This document shows positions 1-11,640 of a stretch of DNA of 64,000 nt, one piece after another. The stretch's first letter is position 1. The number at the start of each line of letters is the position of its first letter. The notes under the pieces are model-generated. The model made no database searches and was not told the DNA's origin. It was given only the letters and a program-made list of their open reading frames with translations. The DNA comes from Chalciporus piperatus (taxonomy: Eukaryota; Basidiomycota; Agaricomycetes; Boletales; Boletaceae). Position numbers and translations under genes: made by a program. Location of the stretch: contig JBBPTG010000128.1 in assembly GCA_038093975.1 (NCBI GenBank), forward strand, positions 1 through 64,000, given 5' to 3'.

Positions 1-1
1 T

Positions 2-169
2 TCAAGTTCATCCCTCACACAGCAACCGGACAACAAACAGGAGCTTGATGCTTTGCAACATATCAAGGCCGATCGGATGGCTTTTTTTGCCGAGCAGGCA
101 GAACGAATGAGAGTTCCCTCAGGCTTGTGCCGATTTCTCCGGATCCAGCCTGCCAGTGATGCATTCTAA
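2..169 (+). CDS. 3' end of an unidentified gene, cut by the window edge
   Basis: An open frame enters from the left edge and closes at a TAA at 167-169, giving 55 codons. The visible part is hydrophilic and helix-prone, with an alternating charged stretch around residues 10-35, as in the tail of a coiled-coil or helical protein. I do not recognise the family. It could be a chance open frame, because it is short and no upstream sequence is available. It ends just before the tandem repeats, so the lectin upstream repeats start directly after this gene. Confidence 0.35.
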   Translation, partial: SSSSLTQQPDNKQELDALQHIKADRMAFFAEQAERMRVPSGLCRFLRIQPASDAF

Positions 170-185
170 TCCCCCCACATGCAGA

Positions 186-960
186 GACCGATCATTTGAT
201 CGGAATTCGCGTTTCACCGGGTGACAGTGCCTTCCAAGTTTCCCCACACCCCAGATCGCCCTCGCACCGAAAGACATGGCCCAGACAAAACATGTCACAG
301 GGCGTCGCATGTATACGTTATTATAAGTCACGGACTAGGATACTCAAGGTTGGTCACCCGTTGGGTTGCAAATGGGATTGACTTCAAGGAGTGGTATGGC
401 AGTGTGTCAGCGGTGTTCCCCGTAGACCGGTCCATAACTTGAGGTCCATCATTTGATCGGAATTCGCGTTTCACCGGGTGACAGTACCTTCCAAGTTTCC
501 CCACACCCCAGATCGCCCTCGCACCGAAAGACATGGCCCAGACAAAACATGTCACAGGGCGTCGCACGTATACGTTATTATAAGTCACGGACTAGGATAC
601 TCGAGGTTGGTCACCCGTTGGGTTGCAAATGGGATTGACTTCAAGGAGTGGTATACCCCATGTGTGTCAGCGGTGTTCCCCATAGGCCGGTCCATAACTT
701 GAGGTCCATCATTTGATCGGAATTCGCGTTTCACCGGGTGACAGTGCGTTCCAAGTTTCCTCACACCCCGGTTCCGGATCGCACTTGCACCGGGAGACAT
801 GGCCCACTTTGCAGGACAGACAAAGCTTGATAAAGGGCGTCGCAGCTCTACGTTATCACCACCTCAACAACTCACTGGCAACTCACTATCCCGTCCACAG
901 CACAACAACCCACCGGGATACTCGAAGTAGGTCACCCGTTGAGTTGCAGCTGGGATTGAA
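186..960 (+). repeat. Tandem repeat of about 257-260 bp, nearly three copies, upstream of the lectin gene
   Basis: Copy 1 runs about 193-449, copy 2 about 450-709 and copy 3 about 710-960. Copies 1 and 2 are almost identical except for a small insertion near 655. Copy 3 is more diverged: it has an extra stretch at about 870-920 and has lost the AT-rich segment (tatacgttattataag) present in copies 1 and 2. All copies share the segment around tttgatcggaattcgcg at the start and gtcacccgttg near the end. Copy 3 ends only about 20 bp before the lectin start codon, so the repeat unit corresponds to the proximal upstream region of that gene. Confidence 0.9.
187..202. promoter_or_regulatory. Short perfect inverted repeat at the left end of the repeat array
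   Basis: The sequence ccgatca-tt-tgatcgg is a perfect 7-bp inverted repeat with a 2-bp spacer. Copies 2 and 3 keep only the right arm plus part of the left arm (catcatttgatcgg). It could be a binding site for a dimeric regulator, or merely the edge of the duplicated unit. Confidence 0.3.
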
Positions 961-979
961 TATTGAATACTGACTCTCG

Positions 980-2090
980 ATGTCGCAGGCAATCCTGAAG
1001 ATGCCGTTGTACATTCCTCCAGAGAACGTGTACTTTCGCTTGAAGTCCCAGTCGTCCAAATACTACATATATTTACGGCCCGGCGCGAAGCCTGAGGTCT
1101 GGTACAGCGGTACCACAGCTGATGACCAGTGGCTTTCGTTGACCAAAGGCACCATGGGCAGCCAACCCCTCTATGCGTTCAAGGGCAAGACCTCCCATAA
1201 ATATCTTGCCTCGCGAGCTGAGCAAGAACCTCTTGTCCACCTCGTTGCGAGCATGAGCCCCAGTGTGGGACAGTAAGTTGCTCTGTTGTCTGTGTAGCAG
1301 CGCATAGGTTGATGATCTACCGTGCAGATGGTTCAAGATTGAGCCCTCTGATGCCGCGAACCACAACGAGCCCTTCTTCCGCATGATGTGCCCCGAAACG
1401 AGGACGACAATCGCGTCCCGCCATAGTACACCAGAGCGCCCAACCCCTAAGGGCGTTTTCAACTTTCCTCCTCGCCATTATACAGACAAGAACAGCTCCC
1501 AGTACTTCCAGTTTGTTTTTGAGGGAGCGATAGTCGACAAGATCGACTTTCATACTGAACGCGGAACGAAGACCAATCAAACTGCTGTTCAGGAGACCGA
1601 ACGGAACGCAAATCCCCTGCCGATGCCTCAGACCATTCATTTCGAACACATAATCCCACAGATCGAGACCTCAAAGTTCACTTATGGGGGGTCCGGCTTC
1701 GAGCTCGAAGAAGGCACCCTGTTCAAATGTATATCTATCCTTGTCTTCAGTCTTACCACCCTCTGAAGCACATTCATTGATGTAGCCCATCTCCCGTCCG
1801 TCGACGTGAACGGAGACATCTTCGAGGACAAATCCAGGACGACCAGCTCTATCTTTGCAAGAGAGACGACGTGGACGAGGGAGAATGAGGCATCATTTTG
1901 TGCCAGCGCTCAACCGTATGAATCTTTAACAGGGCTGTTCACGGTTCAGAAGGCGACTGTCATCGTACCATACACCATGCACCTTCGCACGCTGGGTCAT
2001 AAGGTCCAGGTCACGATGACAGGCGAATGGAAAGGGGTGGTCACATGGGACATGAAAGGCGAACTCGCACCTACTGTACTAAGAGTGTAA
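980..2090 (+). CDS. LSL-like pore-forming lectin (beta-trefoil lectin plus aerolysin-type module)
   Basis: Three exons join in frame: 980-1272, 1328-1728 and 1786-2090, giving 332 residues. That is close to the usual size of the Laetiporus sulphureus lectin (LSL) family. The N-terminal third, about residues 8-155, resembles the LSL beta-trefoil carbohydrate-binding domain. The C-terminal part is rich in Ser, Thr and alternating hydrophobic residues, as in the aerolysin-type pore-forming module. Family members bind galactose-containing glycans, oligomerise and make pores; mushrooms are thought to use them in defence. No signal peptide is seen, as usual for these cytosolic fruit-body lectins. 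A second in-frame Met at 1001 lies directly before the conserved start of the trefoil and could be the true start. No break is visible. The upstream region is repeated in tandem. Confidence 0.78.
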
Positions 2091-3349
2091 CGATACATGG
2101 ACTGCAGCGTGGTTGAGATGTTTTGAGTACTGCATTTACGTGACGTGTTACGATAGCCGAGGGAAGATGAACACTTGGTCAATAGGAGTATGGTACTCGG
2201 AGACGCTACTTAGGACGAAGATACGGATTTTATCGATTGTGATATGTCTGCATGACGCTTTGATTTGGTGGAGCGCGGTGCTACTCGGGAATGACTTGGT
2301 CACTGAGGGCGAGTGAGACGACCTTTACAAGGTCCCTTCAAATAGTGTTTTCACCATTAAGACTGAAGAGAGGCGGCGTCAGGAATGTATACCCAAGATC
2401 ACCCGTCGGTATCTCATTGAGATGCTGGATCCTGTCTCGCATAGTTTGCGTCAGCGAGGGGTGTGATCCAAAAAGGTTAGAGACGAGCGTACATGTGCAA
2501 AGGATGTCGATCCAGAATTCAATCAAATATCTCACTTTTGCTTCCGCGGAGGCGTACTAGCCCAGCCTTGCAGTGTTTCCTGCTTCCTTCACCGTCATTT
2601 CCAAGTGAATTCACGCATGCTGACCGAATCGGCAGCAAATCGCCCCTCTAAGACGTGCGCGAAATCAGTTTCATTGATTCAACTACAGAGCAATAGTACA
2701 AGGATATCCAAGAAACGAGGCGTGAATGGTCGAAAGAGGCTGATAAAGGTGGTTTGTCGCTTGCTGTAGGAACGTGGTGAGCGTTGCCCTGAGCGATATG
2801 GACTGGGAACAAAGGCCTCGGCAGCGTTAATTGTGTTTGGTCAAAAATGGAGTTGCCGCCGGACGCCACCAACAACGACGACTAGTCGACCGACATACGA
2901 GCTAGATCGCGAGTACGAGCAGGAGCAAGACACGTTAAGACCACTGGTACTTCAAGAAGGACCGAGCAAAGATCCGTCGCTTTGACCCGCGCTGTCAGGT
3001 TGCTTTGTGGATCGAATGCCAAAGCGATGGCTGTTACACCTGTGAGTTTACCACACTTCTATCGCGCTCGACGTCGTGGACGTTCTCTAGCACGCTTTGT
3101 CTGTTGCTTTGGCACATCCTGGGTTGAGTGGAGGTGGAGAAGCTGTGCTTACGCGGTCCACAGAGCAAACAGGACCACAACAAGGTGGACCCACAAGGAC
3201 CTACTAAAACGGAACTGCCAGCGCCTGTCCTTTTTCCCGCTCTACATCGACGCGCTTCTCACACCGGCCAGCTCTGGCTCTTTCCCTATCCAAATCCACA
3301 TCTACCTGCCTTTTATCGCGCCCTACTACCCTGGCCACCATTCTACCCG
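2091..3349. other. Intergenic stretch between the lectin and HMG-box genes
   Basis: Only short open frames are present and none resembles a family I know. A 65-codon minus-strand frame at 2338-2535 has an ordinary composition but no start context or neighbours that would support a gene. The right part (from about 2980) is probably the promoter and 5' leader of the HMG-box gene. The reading frame of that gene stays open upstream to 3128, but the residues there look unlike protein. Confidence 0.5.
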
Positions 3350-5052
3350 ATGGCAGGCCCTGTTCGTTCAAATGCCGTCGCAGGCTCATCGCGACAACAA
3401 CCAGAGTACAAGGTTCAACCACCGCGTCCACCAAACGCCTGGATACTCTATCGTTCAGAAAAGCTCAAAGATCTACCACCTTCAAATGAGCGCAGAGCTC
3501 AGGCGGACGTCTCTCGGCTTATCTCCGAGATGTGGAAGAACGAGACACCGGAGAACAAGCTCAAATACGAGCGCATGGCAGACGATAAAAAAGCTGAGCA
3601 TCAGCGGATGTATCCCTCCTACCGCTTCCAACCGATGAAGAAGGAAGACAAGGAACGGTTGCGGGAGGAACGCAAACAAGAACGCGAGCAAGTACGACAA
3701 GCCAAAAAGTCAAAAGCTCGAGTCGCCACGACTACGCCTGCGGCCACCCCCGCGCCAACGATGCCTCCCTTTGCATATGCCCCGCCACCGTATCTGATGC
3801 CTCCTGGGTATCCCCCTCACATGGCGATGCCACATCCCTACATGATACCGTATCCCCCCGAAGCGCGTTTTGGACCTGCGGGACCTTCCCCTCCCTTATC
3901 CGCTGCGTCGTCCCCCAATTCATCCGCGTCACCAGAGCCTCAACCATATCCCGAGGAAAATGCCACACCGTCTTCAAGCTCATCTTTTAGACCGTCCCCC
4001 AGCGCCGAATCACAAATATCCCCTTCCTCTTCGCAAACATCGCCTGCAAATCTGCTCTATCCTTCTCTTCCCGCGTCACGGCTGCCATCACCCAATCCGT
4101 ATGCGCCCGAAGCGCTTCCTTCCCTTTTGTTGGAGCCATCTGGGCCAACCCATTGGACTTTGCCCCCAGCAGAGGTTCAATTACAGTTGGCCCCAAATAC
4201 AAGCCTTCCAGCCGCTCAATCTGAGTGGAATGATACGTCCACCCAACTTCCAACTCTTGACTCTCAGAATCCGGAGGTATAGTGCTTGTCCATTTCTTAT
4301 TTCATTGGCGCTGAATTGTATTCTAGCAGTTTTTGAGCTTTGACATACCTTTCGACCAAGGCCACAGCTTCCCAGAATTCCAACACGGTGTTCACCACAA
4401 TGGCATGCCGTTCAATAGCCTCCAAGGCGTCCTCTCCGTTACTGGCGAGAATGGTGTCTTCGGCTTGTCGAATATTAACCCATCGGACCTCTTGGCTCAT
4501 CCGCAGGGCGAACTCGAGGTTGCTGTGGGCCCTCAGGCTACCCCGTACGACTACAACGGAGATCTTTTCTGCAACTTCGATTTCTCTGCGTTCGAGCAAC
4601 CAGTGGAATCGAGTGGTTCCAACGTCGATTCACTCGCTTCAGCATCCGTTGCTGATGACTTCGCCTCTTTGATCCAAGCCCCAAATAACCCGGAGATTCA
4701 GGCGTACACAGCTGCTCAGCAGCGTCAGCCTAGCATGTTCACCCAGGATGTGATGCAATTCCTGAATCTCGACGCTGCAGAGGGCTCGGAGGAGGATAAC
4801 TCAATACCCATCACTCCTACCGTCGCTCCGCAGCAGGTGCGCCCTTTTCCAGCTGAGCAGGCCCCGGCGATGCCCATATTCACTCAGATGACCAATGCGC
4901 CCGCCAGCTCTACTGGAACTAGTCTGTACACCCCTCCCGCTGGTGCCACTTACTTCTCCACGCGTCGGGTTGGAGGTAGCTGGAAGCTGACCTTCGTCCC
5001 CGACCCTCAGCCCGAAGAACCACACCAGTCCTGGACCATTCCTACGAGCTAA
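3350..5052 (+). CDS. HMG-box (MATA/SOX-type) DNA-binding protein
   Basis: Two exons, 3350-4276 and 4327-5052, join in phase 0 over a 50-bp intron and give about 550 residues. The HMG box lies at about residues 25-95. It opens with the motif RPPNAWILYR, typical of the fungal mating-type and SOX class, followed by the helix containing MWKNETPENK and a basic tail rich in Arg, Lys and Glu. Such boxes bend DNA at AT-rich sites; fungal members regulate mating or fruiting. The rest is low-complexity, rich in Pro, Ser and Gln, as in activation regions. The chosen ATG at 3350 precedes the box; an in-frame ATG at 3128 would add 74 residues of unlikely composition. It is not an obvious mating-type gene, since no homeodomain, pheromone or receptor gene lies nearby. 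Confidence 0.85.
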
Positions 5053-7112
5053 ACGAGTTCTGCTTCTCATCTACAAGGCAAAAACCAATGTATGCGACAC
5101 CTCCGCTTCCTTTCTCGATACCACTACCTGTCTGGGCCTTGGCAAGGGCCGCCCGTCTTCCGTTTTCAATTATGTTATCCATTTCACTTGCTTTCATTGT
5201 TCATAGATTTATTCTGGCTGCGTCTACGTTGCTTTCCTTATGCTATCCATGACGGGCGGTCTTTGCCAGGTTCTTCCCCACCACCGTTCGTCGTCACCAT
5301 CCCCCCTCTGTGCGTGCCTCGACCTTCCTGTGGCGCTCCATTGTCGACATCACCTCGTCACCTAGCCCTCATCTCGCACGTCATCCGCGCTACCTCACGG
5401 CATCGTTATGCTTCCTTTATTCTCGCATTGGTCTTTTTCTGAAGTCATTGACATATCTGATTCATCTCCGTCCACGATCCGCATACCTTATTCTCACCCA
5501 TCATCGCTCGATATCGATATTTCATTCAATTCACTAACAATCGCTGCATGTTTCATTTCCATCGCTACCTTGGTCTCCTCTTTTTCTGGTCTGCTCGAAC
5601 TAAAATCATTTCACGAATCGTAAACAGATTTTCGACTAAATACCACTTGGCATGTTTCTTTTCCTTGACTCTTTTTCATCATTCAATTTCTTGTACGATT
5701 AACCAAGACATGTAATAAAAGTTTCTTTTTTTGGGGGGGGAATTATCGATCAATCATAATCATTGCGGTTGTAACTAGGTGATGTGGGGTCGTCGCCGAG
5801 TGTCGAGTCTCGACCGTCGAAGGACTCGGGGATCTCCACACTCGATTGTCATGCTTTCAGCGTTCATCTACCCGACGACATTCGGTGAGATGATCTTCCT
5901 CGCGTTCGCATGCCCACCAATGAGATTCGAGGGTCCCTAGCCTGCGAACTGCCAGTGTCATGATTCATCGAAGCGGTTTGACACGATCAACCTCCGCGGT
6001 CCCCCAATACAAATAGGGAGGACAATGGAGAAGGTGTGACGTGGGGGGAGTTTCATCCAGGTGGGCCAGACTTCGGGCCGCCTTTTTTTTTCGCTTGCCA
6101 AACGCTGTTGCATTGTTCGTCGGTCGCCGTTGTCGTTCCGGGCTTGAGCTTGGGTCGTGGGTCTGGACTCTGGCGCGGATGATCGGGGACTCGGAAACGG
6201 GTTACTGATTGGAAAAGAGTAGGTTGGTCGTCGAGCGGGTGCGAACACGTTGCATCGGGAACTATGTACAGACATGCTTGATGATCTATCCTTTCCTGCC
6301 CAGCCTGGACGTTTCACATCGGCGTCCACCGAGCCACTGACGCCATCCAGTTCTGAAGCTTTCAAAGAACTTCATCCAGTAGTCGGGACTCGGCACACGG
6401 TCTCATCTCATCTCCCAATACCCATATGTGATATCGCTTCTAGAATCCATACGAATCCCCATTAATTGTCATGGCAGGTACCCACGCGGGCTGCAGGGTC
6501 GACATGGACATGTGACCAAGGTTTGGGGAGGGGGACAATGGAGAAGTTGTAACCTTCGGGTGAAAGCGAGATGCCTTCGCGCCTGGCATCATTGGCAGGG
6601 GATGGGGCTGGGAAAAAGTTGAGGATTGAATATTGATGAGGAGATGTGCAGAACTTCAAGTTGGAAGGTTCCGGCGCGATCAAGTCGGGGTGGGCGATTT
6701 CACTCGGAGCGATTCGAGTTGCCGCGGGGAGTTAGCGGCTATCTAGTAGTAGAAACGTCTTCGCAGTGACTCATTGGATGATTGTCATCGAGGCAGACAG
6801 GGGAAAGTGGAGAGGATTCGAGGGCGCTTTCATATCAGCCTCTACGACCCTCCAGGCAGCTGATGAACCATTAGAGCTTCAAGCTTCAAGTCTTAGCTGT
6901 TGCGTAGGAGAACGTCTGCCCGCACGGATTGCATACCTTATCAGCCAGTTGTTGTCTCCCCGGCCAAGCTGACGTTTGTTCCACACCGCCACGTGACTGA
7001 TCGCAGTCAACTGTGGATTTCCTAGTCCCTCAGCTTAAAAACGTTGTCCACACCGCACGTGTGGAAAATTCCTCGTTACCGCGACTTTGACCTACGCATT
7101 ACCCAACTTGAA
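5053..7112. other. Long intergenic stretch after the HMG-box gene
   Basis: The first 650 bases are pyrimidine-rich and end near aataaaag at 5715, a plausible polyadenylation signal for the HMG-box transcript, followed by a G9 run. A minus-strand open frame of 135 codons at 5958-6365 is rich in Arg, Ser and Pro and has no recognisable domain; I regard it as chance. No RNA gene was seen. The right end holds the promoter of the hydrolase gene. Confidence 0.5.
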
Positions 7113-8724
7113 ATGATAGGAAAGAGCATACCAGAATACATATTCATCAGAAGTGCAATATCCGCGCTCCGACTCATCGCTCCAGCTAGCCTGTTATGTA
7201 TTATCTGGAGACTCGTAGGCCCACCACCTGCACATTCTGAATGGTGGAACCTTGATGACCGCCTGATGATCTATCCTCTCTTGGAAGCTGCTTTCTTCGT
7301 GTGCATTTACCTGCCCAGACGTTATCATCTTCAAAAGGCATGTACTACCCCTCGGCGATTCCACCTTCACTCATTCCGCCACTTCTAGGAAGCAAGCCAC
7401 CCGAAGTTGACCCGCGAGGAACGCCGTGCGCTCTTCGATAGTTGTTCGGCATGCCCAATGAGCGCCGACTACCCGTCCGGGTGGTTCTTCCAACCAGGTT
7501 TTCGAAGTAATAACCTGGTGGAATGGTTCTTATGGGCTTTATTCTCATCGCCAATGGATGCTTGGCGAGGGGAATGGGAAGACGAAATTGTCGAGTATTT
7601 GGTCGGCGTAGAGACTACCCTAGGACTATCGGTCCCCGAGGGCTACGACAAGGATACCCGATGTATGCGGCCCACCCTAGACCCTGTCGTTATGCACCAT
7701 CGACCGCTGTTGTGGTATCTGGTAGGTGGTAGGGTCATAAATAAGCGGATCCCACTAGTTGACTCCGAAGTGTTTGTAGATTGTAGGAACCATGGACAGT
7801 TTGACCAGCTTATGGCTGTACACCCTCGGATTTCGTCATTACGCTGGCAGAGGGTCATATCGATCATTCCCGCTTCGTCTTTGTACGATCTTCTCGCGAC
7901 CTTCGGGCGTTGAAGGCCTGTCGTTTTGGTATCGCCCTCACCGCTCACAAAACGAAACCCCTATTCTCTTCCTTCACGGAATCGGGGTACGTACCTGTCT
8001 AAGTTCCGGCATGGTACTGATGACCTTGGTCCCACAGATTGGATTATACCCTTATACCCCTTTCCTCGCAGAAGTTGTATCTCAACACCCGGACGTCGGT
8101 ATCGTCGTCCCCGAATTCCTTTCCATCAGCTCGCGTATAACCTCCCCGCCTCTCTCGCGAACCGCCATCATCTCAGCAATTCGCCTCATCTTGGATTCCC
8201 TCTCACTTCCTCGCGTTGTAATCGCCTCCCACTCTTATGGCACTGCCGTCGCCGCTCAGATCCTCCGTTCGCCTGAACTGGAGTCACGCGTCACAGCGAC
8301 GCTCTTCGTGGATCCGATACCATTCTTACTCCATCTCCCCGACGTGGCTTATAATTTCCTGTATAGATCTCCGAAGACGGCAAACGAGTGGCTCTTGTGG
8401 TACTTTGCGAGCCGAGACCCTGACGTGTCGCGTACGCTCTCGAGACATTTCTTTTGGGCGGAGAACATCCTTTGGAAGGAGGGCCTGCAGGGAAAGGTTG
8501 TTGCAGTTGCTCTCGCTGGACAAGATCAGGTCGTCAACTCAGAGCAGGTGTGGAGGTATCTGACGGGGGAGGATGAGGTCAAGGAGTACTGGAAAGAAGG
8601 GGATCTGGAGGTTCTGTATTATTCACAGCTGGATCACGCGATGATTTTTGATACCAGGGAAAGTTGGAGCCGTCTAGTGGAGGTCATAAGCAGGTTCATT
8701 GTTGGACCTGCAACGACCTCTTAA
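7113..8724 (+). CDS. Membrane-anchored alpha/beta hydrolase
   Basis: At least four exons: about 7113-7338, 7388-7723, 7787-7986 and 8038-8724, roughly 480 residues. A hydrophobic N-terminus (about residues 10-45 and 60-75) suggests one or two membrane segments. Next comes the segment LTREERRALF, common in this fungal hydrolase family. The catalytic part has the oxyanion motif HGIG just before the last intron and the nucleophile elbow SHSYGT, in place of the usual GHSxG. A likely acid is in GQDQVV and the His in QLDHAM, so Ser, Asp and His of the triad are all present. The substrate is unknown; lipid or ester hydrolysis is the family expectation. The first intron seems to use a GC donor (AAAG|gcatgt). 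The third exon start is approximate. Confidence 0.8.
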
Positions 8725-9150
8725 CTTTGAGGGGAAGCTTTCATGTATTACCTGTATTATATTACCTGTATTACCTGTTCATCCTAATGGTCGTTATTTA
8801 TTCAACGCGAACCTCGTGGAGGTCATGGTCGCGCCTAATTAAAGTGGGTGCAAACTTACTGGCAACTACGCTGACATCAAAGCTCAGCGCTCATGGTTCT
8901 CGTCCGCTAACATCCAACTTTGCATAGGTGAAATACTTGCACTAGATGGTCCTCATCCACTGGCACTAGTACTGTCTCAAGTGAGCCTAAGTGGCAGCGT
9001 CTGAGCTTATGTGTTGTTGGGTAACTTGGCACCATGACCATGACATTTTGGAAATTTCACAAAATTTTCAAATCGACCCTGGCACCGTGCAGCATCGGTT
9101 ATCGCGAACCTGTATCGATCACATCCTGCCAGCGGAGACGACCTTATGCC
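8725..9150. other. Intergenic stretch between hydrolase and membrane-protein genes
   Basis: It starts with an imperfect short repeat (attacctgtatt, about 8746-8778), probably within the hydrolase 3' untranslated region. I see no gene in the rest. An in-frame ATG at 9034 could extend the next gene upstream, but the residues it would add are not typical of that family. Confidence 0.4.
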
Positions 9151-11134
9151 ATGCCCTATTATCCAGGGATCGCTCAAGCGGGCTACCTTCGAGCTTCATC
9201 GGCGGGGTTAGCTGCCTATGAGTAAGCCAATCCTCGAAGCTAGTTCGTTTCTGTTTTGACAATAAGACTGATCCAGGTATCTTCGAATATTTCCGACTGC
9301 CTTGGATTTCTATATGGTGCAATGGCGAAGAAGGAAGATCAGGTTCGTCTTGTGTTTCAATCACTTCAACATGCTTGCCAACGGCCACTTCCGTGTAGCA
9401 TTGCTTTAGTTCTGTTTGTACTGCTCCGGTAGGTTCGGTAGCTCCCAACGTGCGCTGCTAATATGTGCTGGTATGCGATTGATCTTATCATCCGCAGACT
9501 TACGAGCATCACCCTTCTAATTGTCAGCAATTATGCCTTCTGGTTTCCCCATTTCACGCATGAAAGCTGTTCGGAGTTCTATTTAGCCTCACCGCTACTC
9601 AAACGTGAGTTTCTTTACTTCTTCACCTGTTTGCGTTTTATTCATGGTCAACCAGTCTTTCAAATTATGATTTCCCAATGCATCATGGGGCTAAGGTACG
9701 TTAAGAGTTCTTGATATTCCGGCCCTAATCGTTGTATTCTTCCAGAACGTATGGTCTGTCTGGGCGTTTGAAAGGTATGGGAGTTTTTCTCCTCGCACTA
9801 TGGACATCTGTCTGCCTGGTACGAGCATTTATCGATGCATTCCCCGGTCCATTTCCGACAGACTTTAACAGCTGCAGTGGTTTTGCATACTTCACGATCG
9901 TCATCGTATGTAACCGTCGTGTCTCTTATTAATTCGATCTGACATTCCTAAAGTTGCGTTCGAGCCCCTCAATGTACGTATCTTCGATTTCCTTTACTTT
10001 TCTCTTCATGCAACTATCCCCGAGATTCCCGTCGCCGGTATCGCAGGAAGGTGTGTAAACCCCGTGCTTATTCCCAAGGCAGCTATTCACGATCGCCGCG
10101 TACAGCTGTCTTCCTGCAACAATCAGAACAGGCTTTGGAACCTGGGCTTTCTACGGTGTCGCTATAATATACGACGCCACGGTCTCCATGATATGTTCAT
10201 ACTATCTGCTAAAGTACAGGCGAATGGTCACCGCTACATTGTGAGTAGTGTTCGTCCATCGTGGTGATATTCAACTTGAAGCTGAACCTTTCTAGTCTCA
10301 CCAATTTAATGAATGCGTGAGTCGAGACTACTCGCTTTCGTCGACGGCGTTTACGATGCGCATTATCGTTTAATAGAATGATCTATGACGGACTTTTCTA
10401 TTTCATTGCACTCACGGGTAAGACCTATGCGTTTCTACAAGTACTTTTCCTTACTTAAAGAAACGATCCACAGCGATTAATATTGCGAACTTGGTGTTCA
10501 CGCACTCGCCTTCGAGCGCAGTTGATGTAACAGCGTAAGCGATCTCCAGCAATACCTAACATCATCGTGCTTACACGCTTCGTTCCTCGCACACCATCGT
10601 AGGTGGGGAGTTGCATACACCCTCGTGTGGATACTAAGCCAGAACATCGTTCTGAGCCAATACCGTGGGTTCCTCTCGGAAACGTTCTATCATTGGGTTG
10701 ACTTCGCATGTCTCTCTCGTGCGCGCGTTCTCCACATAGATGCTCAAGTTGCAGAAAAACGTACCTCCCTCGTTCTCGTCGACGCGCCACGGCCCTTTCC
10801 CCCCCTCACCCCTGACTCGGGGGCTGACCCTGCCAGCGGGCCGTCGTCGTACGAGCTGCGAACGACGACGTTTGGGCCTGGGGGTTCCTCCGATAAATAC
10901 GGATCGAGGACGATGACGGAGTCGATCCAAATGATAAATGTCATGCCAACTGTGAAAGACGACTGCAATGATCCCGGTTTCGGAGTCGTTTCTTCCCAAG
11001 ACACGAAGAGAACGGGATCGTCGTGTTCCGATATCATGCGGTTCGCAAACCCAACTCAATTACCGCACGAAGGTGAAGGGGTGGACTCGGAGAATCCAGC
11101 GACTTGGAGGGACGACGAACTAGACTGTTGTTGA
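9151..11134 (+). CDS. DUF6533-type multi-pass membrane protein
   Basis: About eight short exons can be followed: 9151-9223, about 9277-9340, further exons to 9613, 9660-9694, 9746-9907, pieces between 10050 and 10560, and a last exon ending at 11134. The pieces match the basidiomycete DUF6533 family. Features are the N-terminal segment around AAYEYLR, helices containing the pattern MISQCIMGLRTYGLSG, the segment YDGLFYFIALTAIN and a final helix with VAYTLVWILSQNIVL. About seven membrane helices are expected, giving a receptor-like layout in the plasma membrane or an inner membrane; the function of the family is unknown. The C-terminal tail after about 10770 is hydrophilic and rich in Asp, Ser and Thr. 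That tail is duplicated at about 14960-15374. Inner exon borders are approximate. Confidence 0.65.
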
Positions 11135-11640
11135 TGTTTTTTCTTTCTTTTTCAGGCTTTCTTTTGATATCCTTTGATCCCATTTTGCTTGTTCGGAGGT
11201 GGACGAGAGAGGGGGAGGGGAACTAAAGACGCAGGTCATCTGATGTTCCATCGCTGTTATCTGCCCTGGAGGCTGCAGTGTGACGTTCCAGGTCGTAGCA
11301 AGGCTCTACTCAAAATCGGGTCTCGCCACCGCTTAGAGCTCGTAGGCGGATGTTGATTTGAAGCTCTTTTGATACACGCCATCCAGCGACTTGGAGGGAT
11401 GATGCATGATGAATTAGACTGTTGTTGATGTTTTTTCTTTCTTTCTTTCGTTTGATATCCTTACGTTCACAAACCCTTTTTCCCTTCCCCCTTCTCAAAA
11501 TGGGATCCCATATTCAGAACGCGCGTATATAGGACGTAGGTCGTTTCCTCGTCGGTCTGCTTCTCAAAATCGGGTCTCACCACAACTTAGGGCTCGTAGG
11601 CGGATGTTAATTTTAATTGGGTTTAGATTGTAATTTATAC
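10530..11640 (+). repeat. Segmental duplication, first unit, block 1 (membrane-protein 3' end)
   Basis: This block is matched by about 14964-15690. The second copy lacks about 180 bp corresponding to 10590-10770, which contains the last membrane helix. It has also lost small pieces of the tail, including bases in the stretch around 10900. Within this unit the last bases of the reading frame and its T-rich flank (11096-11160) occur again, diverged, at 11383-11460. That indicates a further local duplication after the gene. Confidence 0.8.

Noticed and set aside
186..960. CRISPR-like array
   Set aside because: Units are about 257 bp, directly adjacent and without unique spacers; the genome is clearly eukaryotic. 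It is a tandem duplication of upstream DNA.
2338..2535. Short minus-strand ORF near 2.4 kb as a gene fragment
   Set aside because: Sixty-five codons with no recognisable motif and no adjoining exon; not enough to support a gene.
3128..3349. N-terminal extension of 74 residues for the HMG-box gene
   Set aside because: The frame is open, but the residues (Pro, Leu and His-rich without pattern) look like translated leader, and the ATG at 3350 directly precedes the HMG box.
5092..5623. Plus-strand open frames of 70-116 codons after the HMG-box gene
   Set aside because: They lie in pyrimidine-rich 3' flank, overlap one another in different frames and consist mainly of Ser, Leu, Phe and His from CT-rich sequence.
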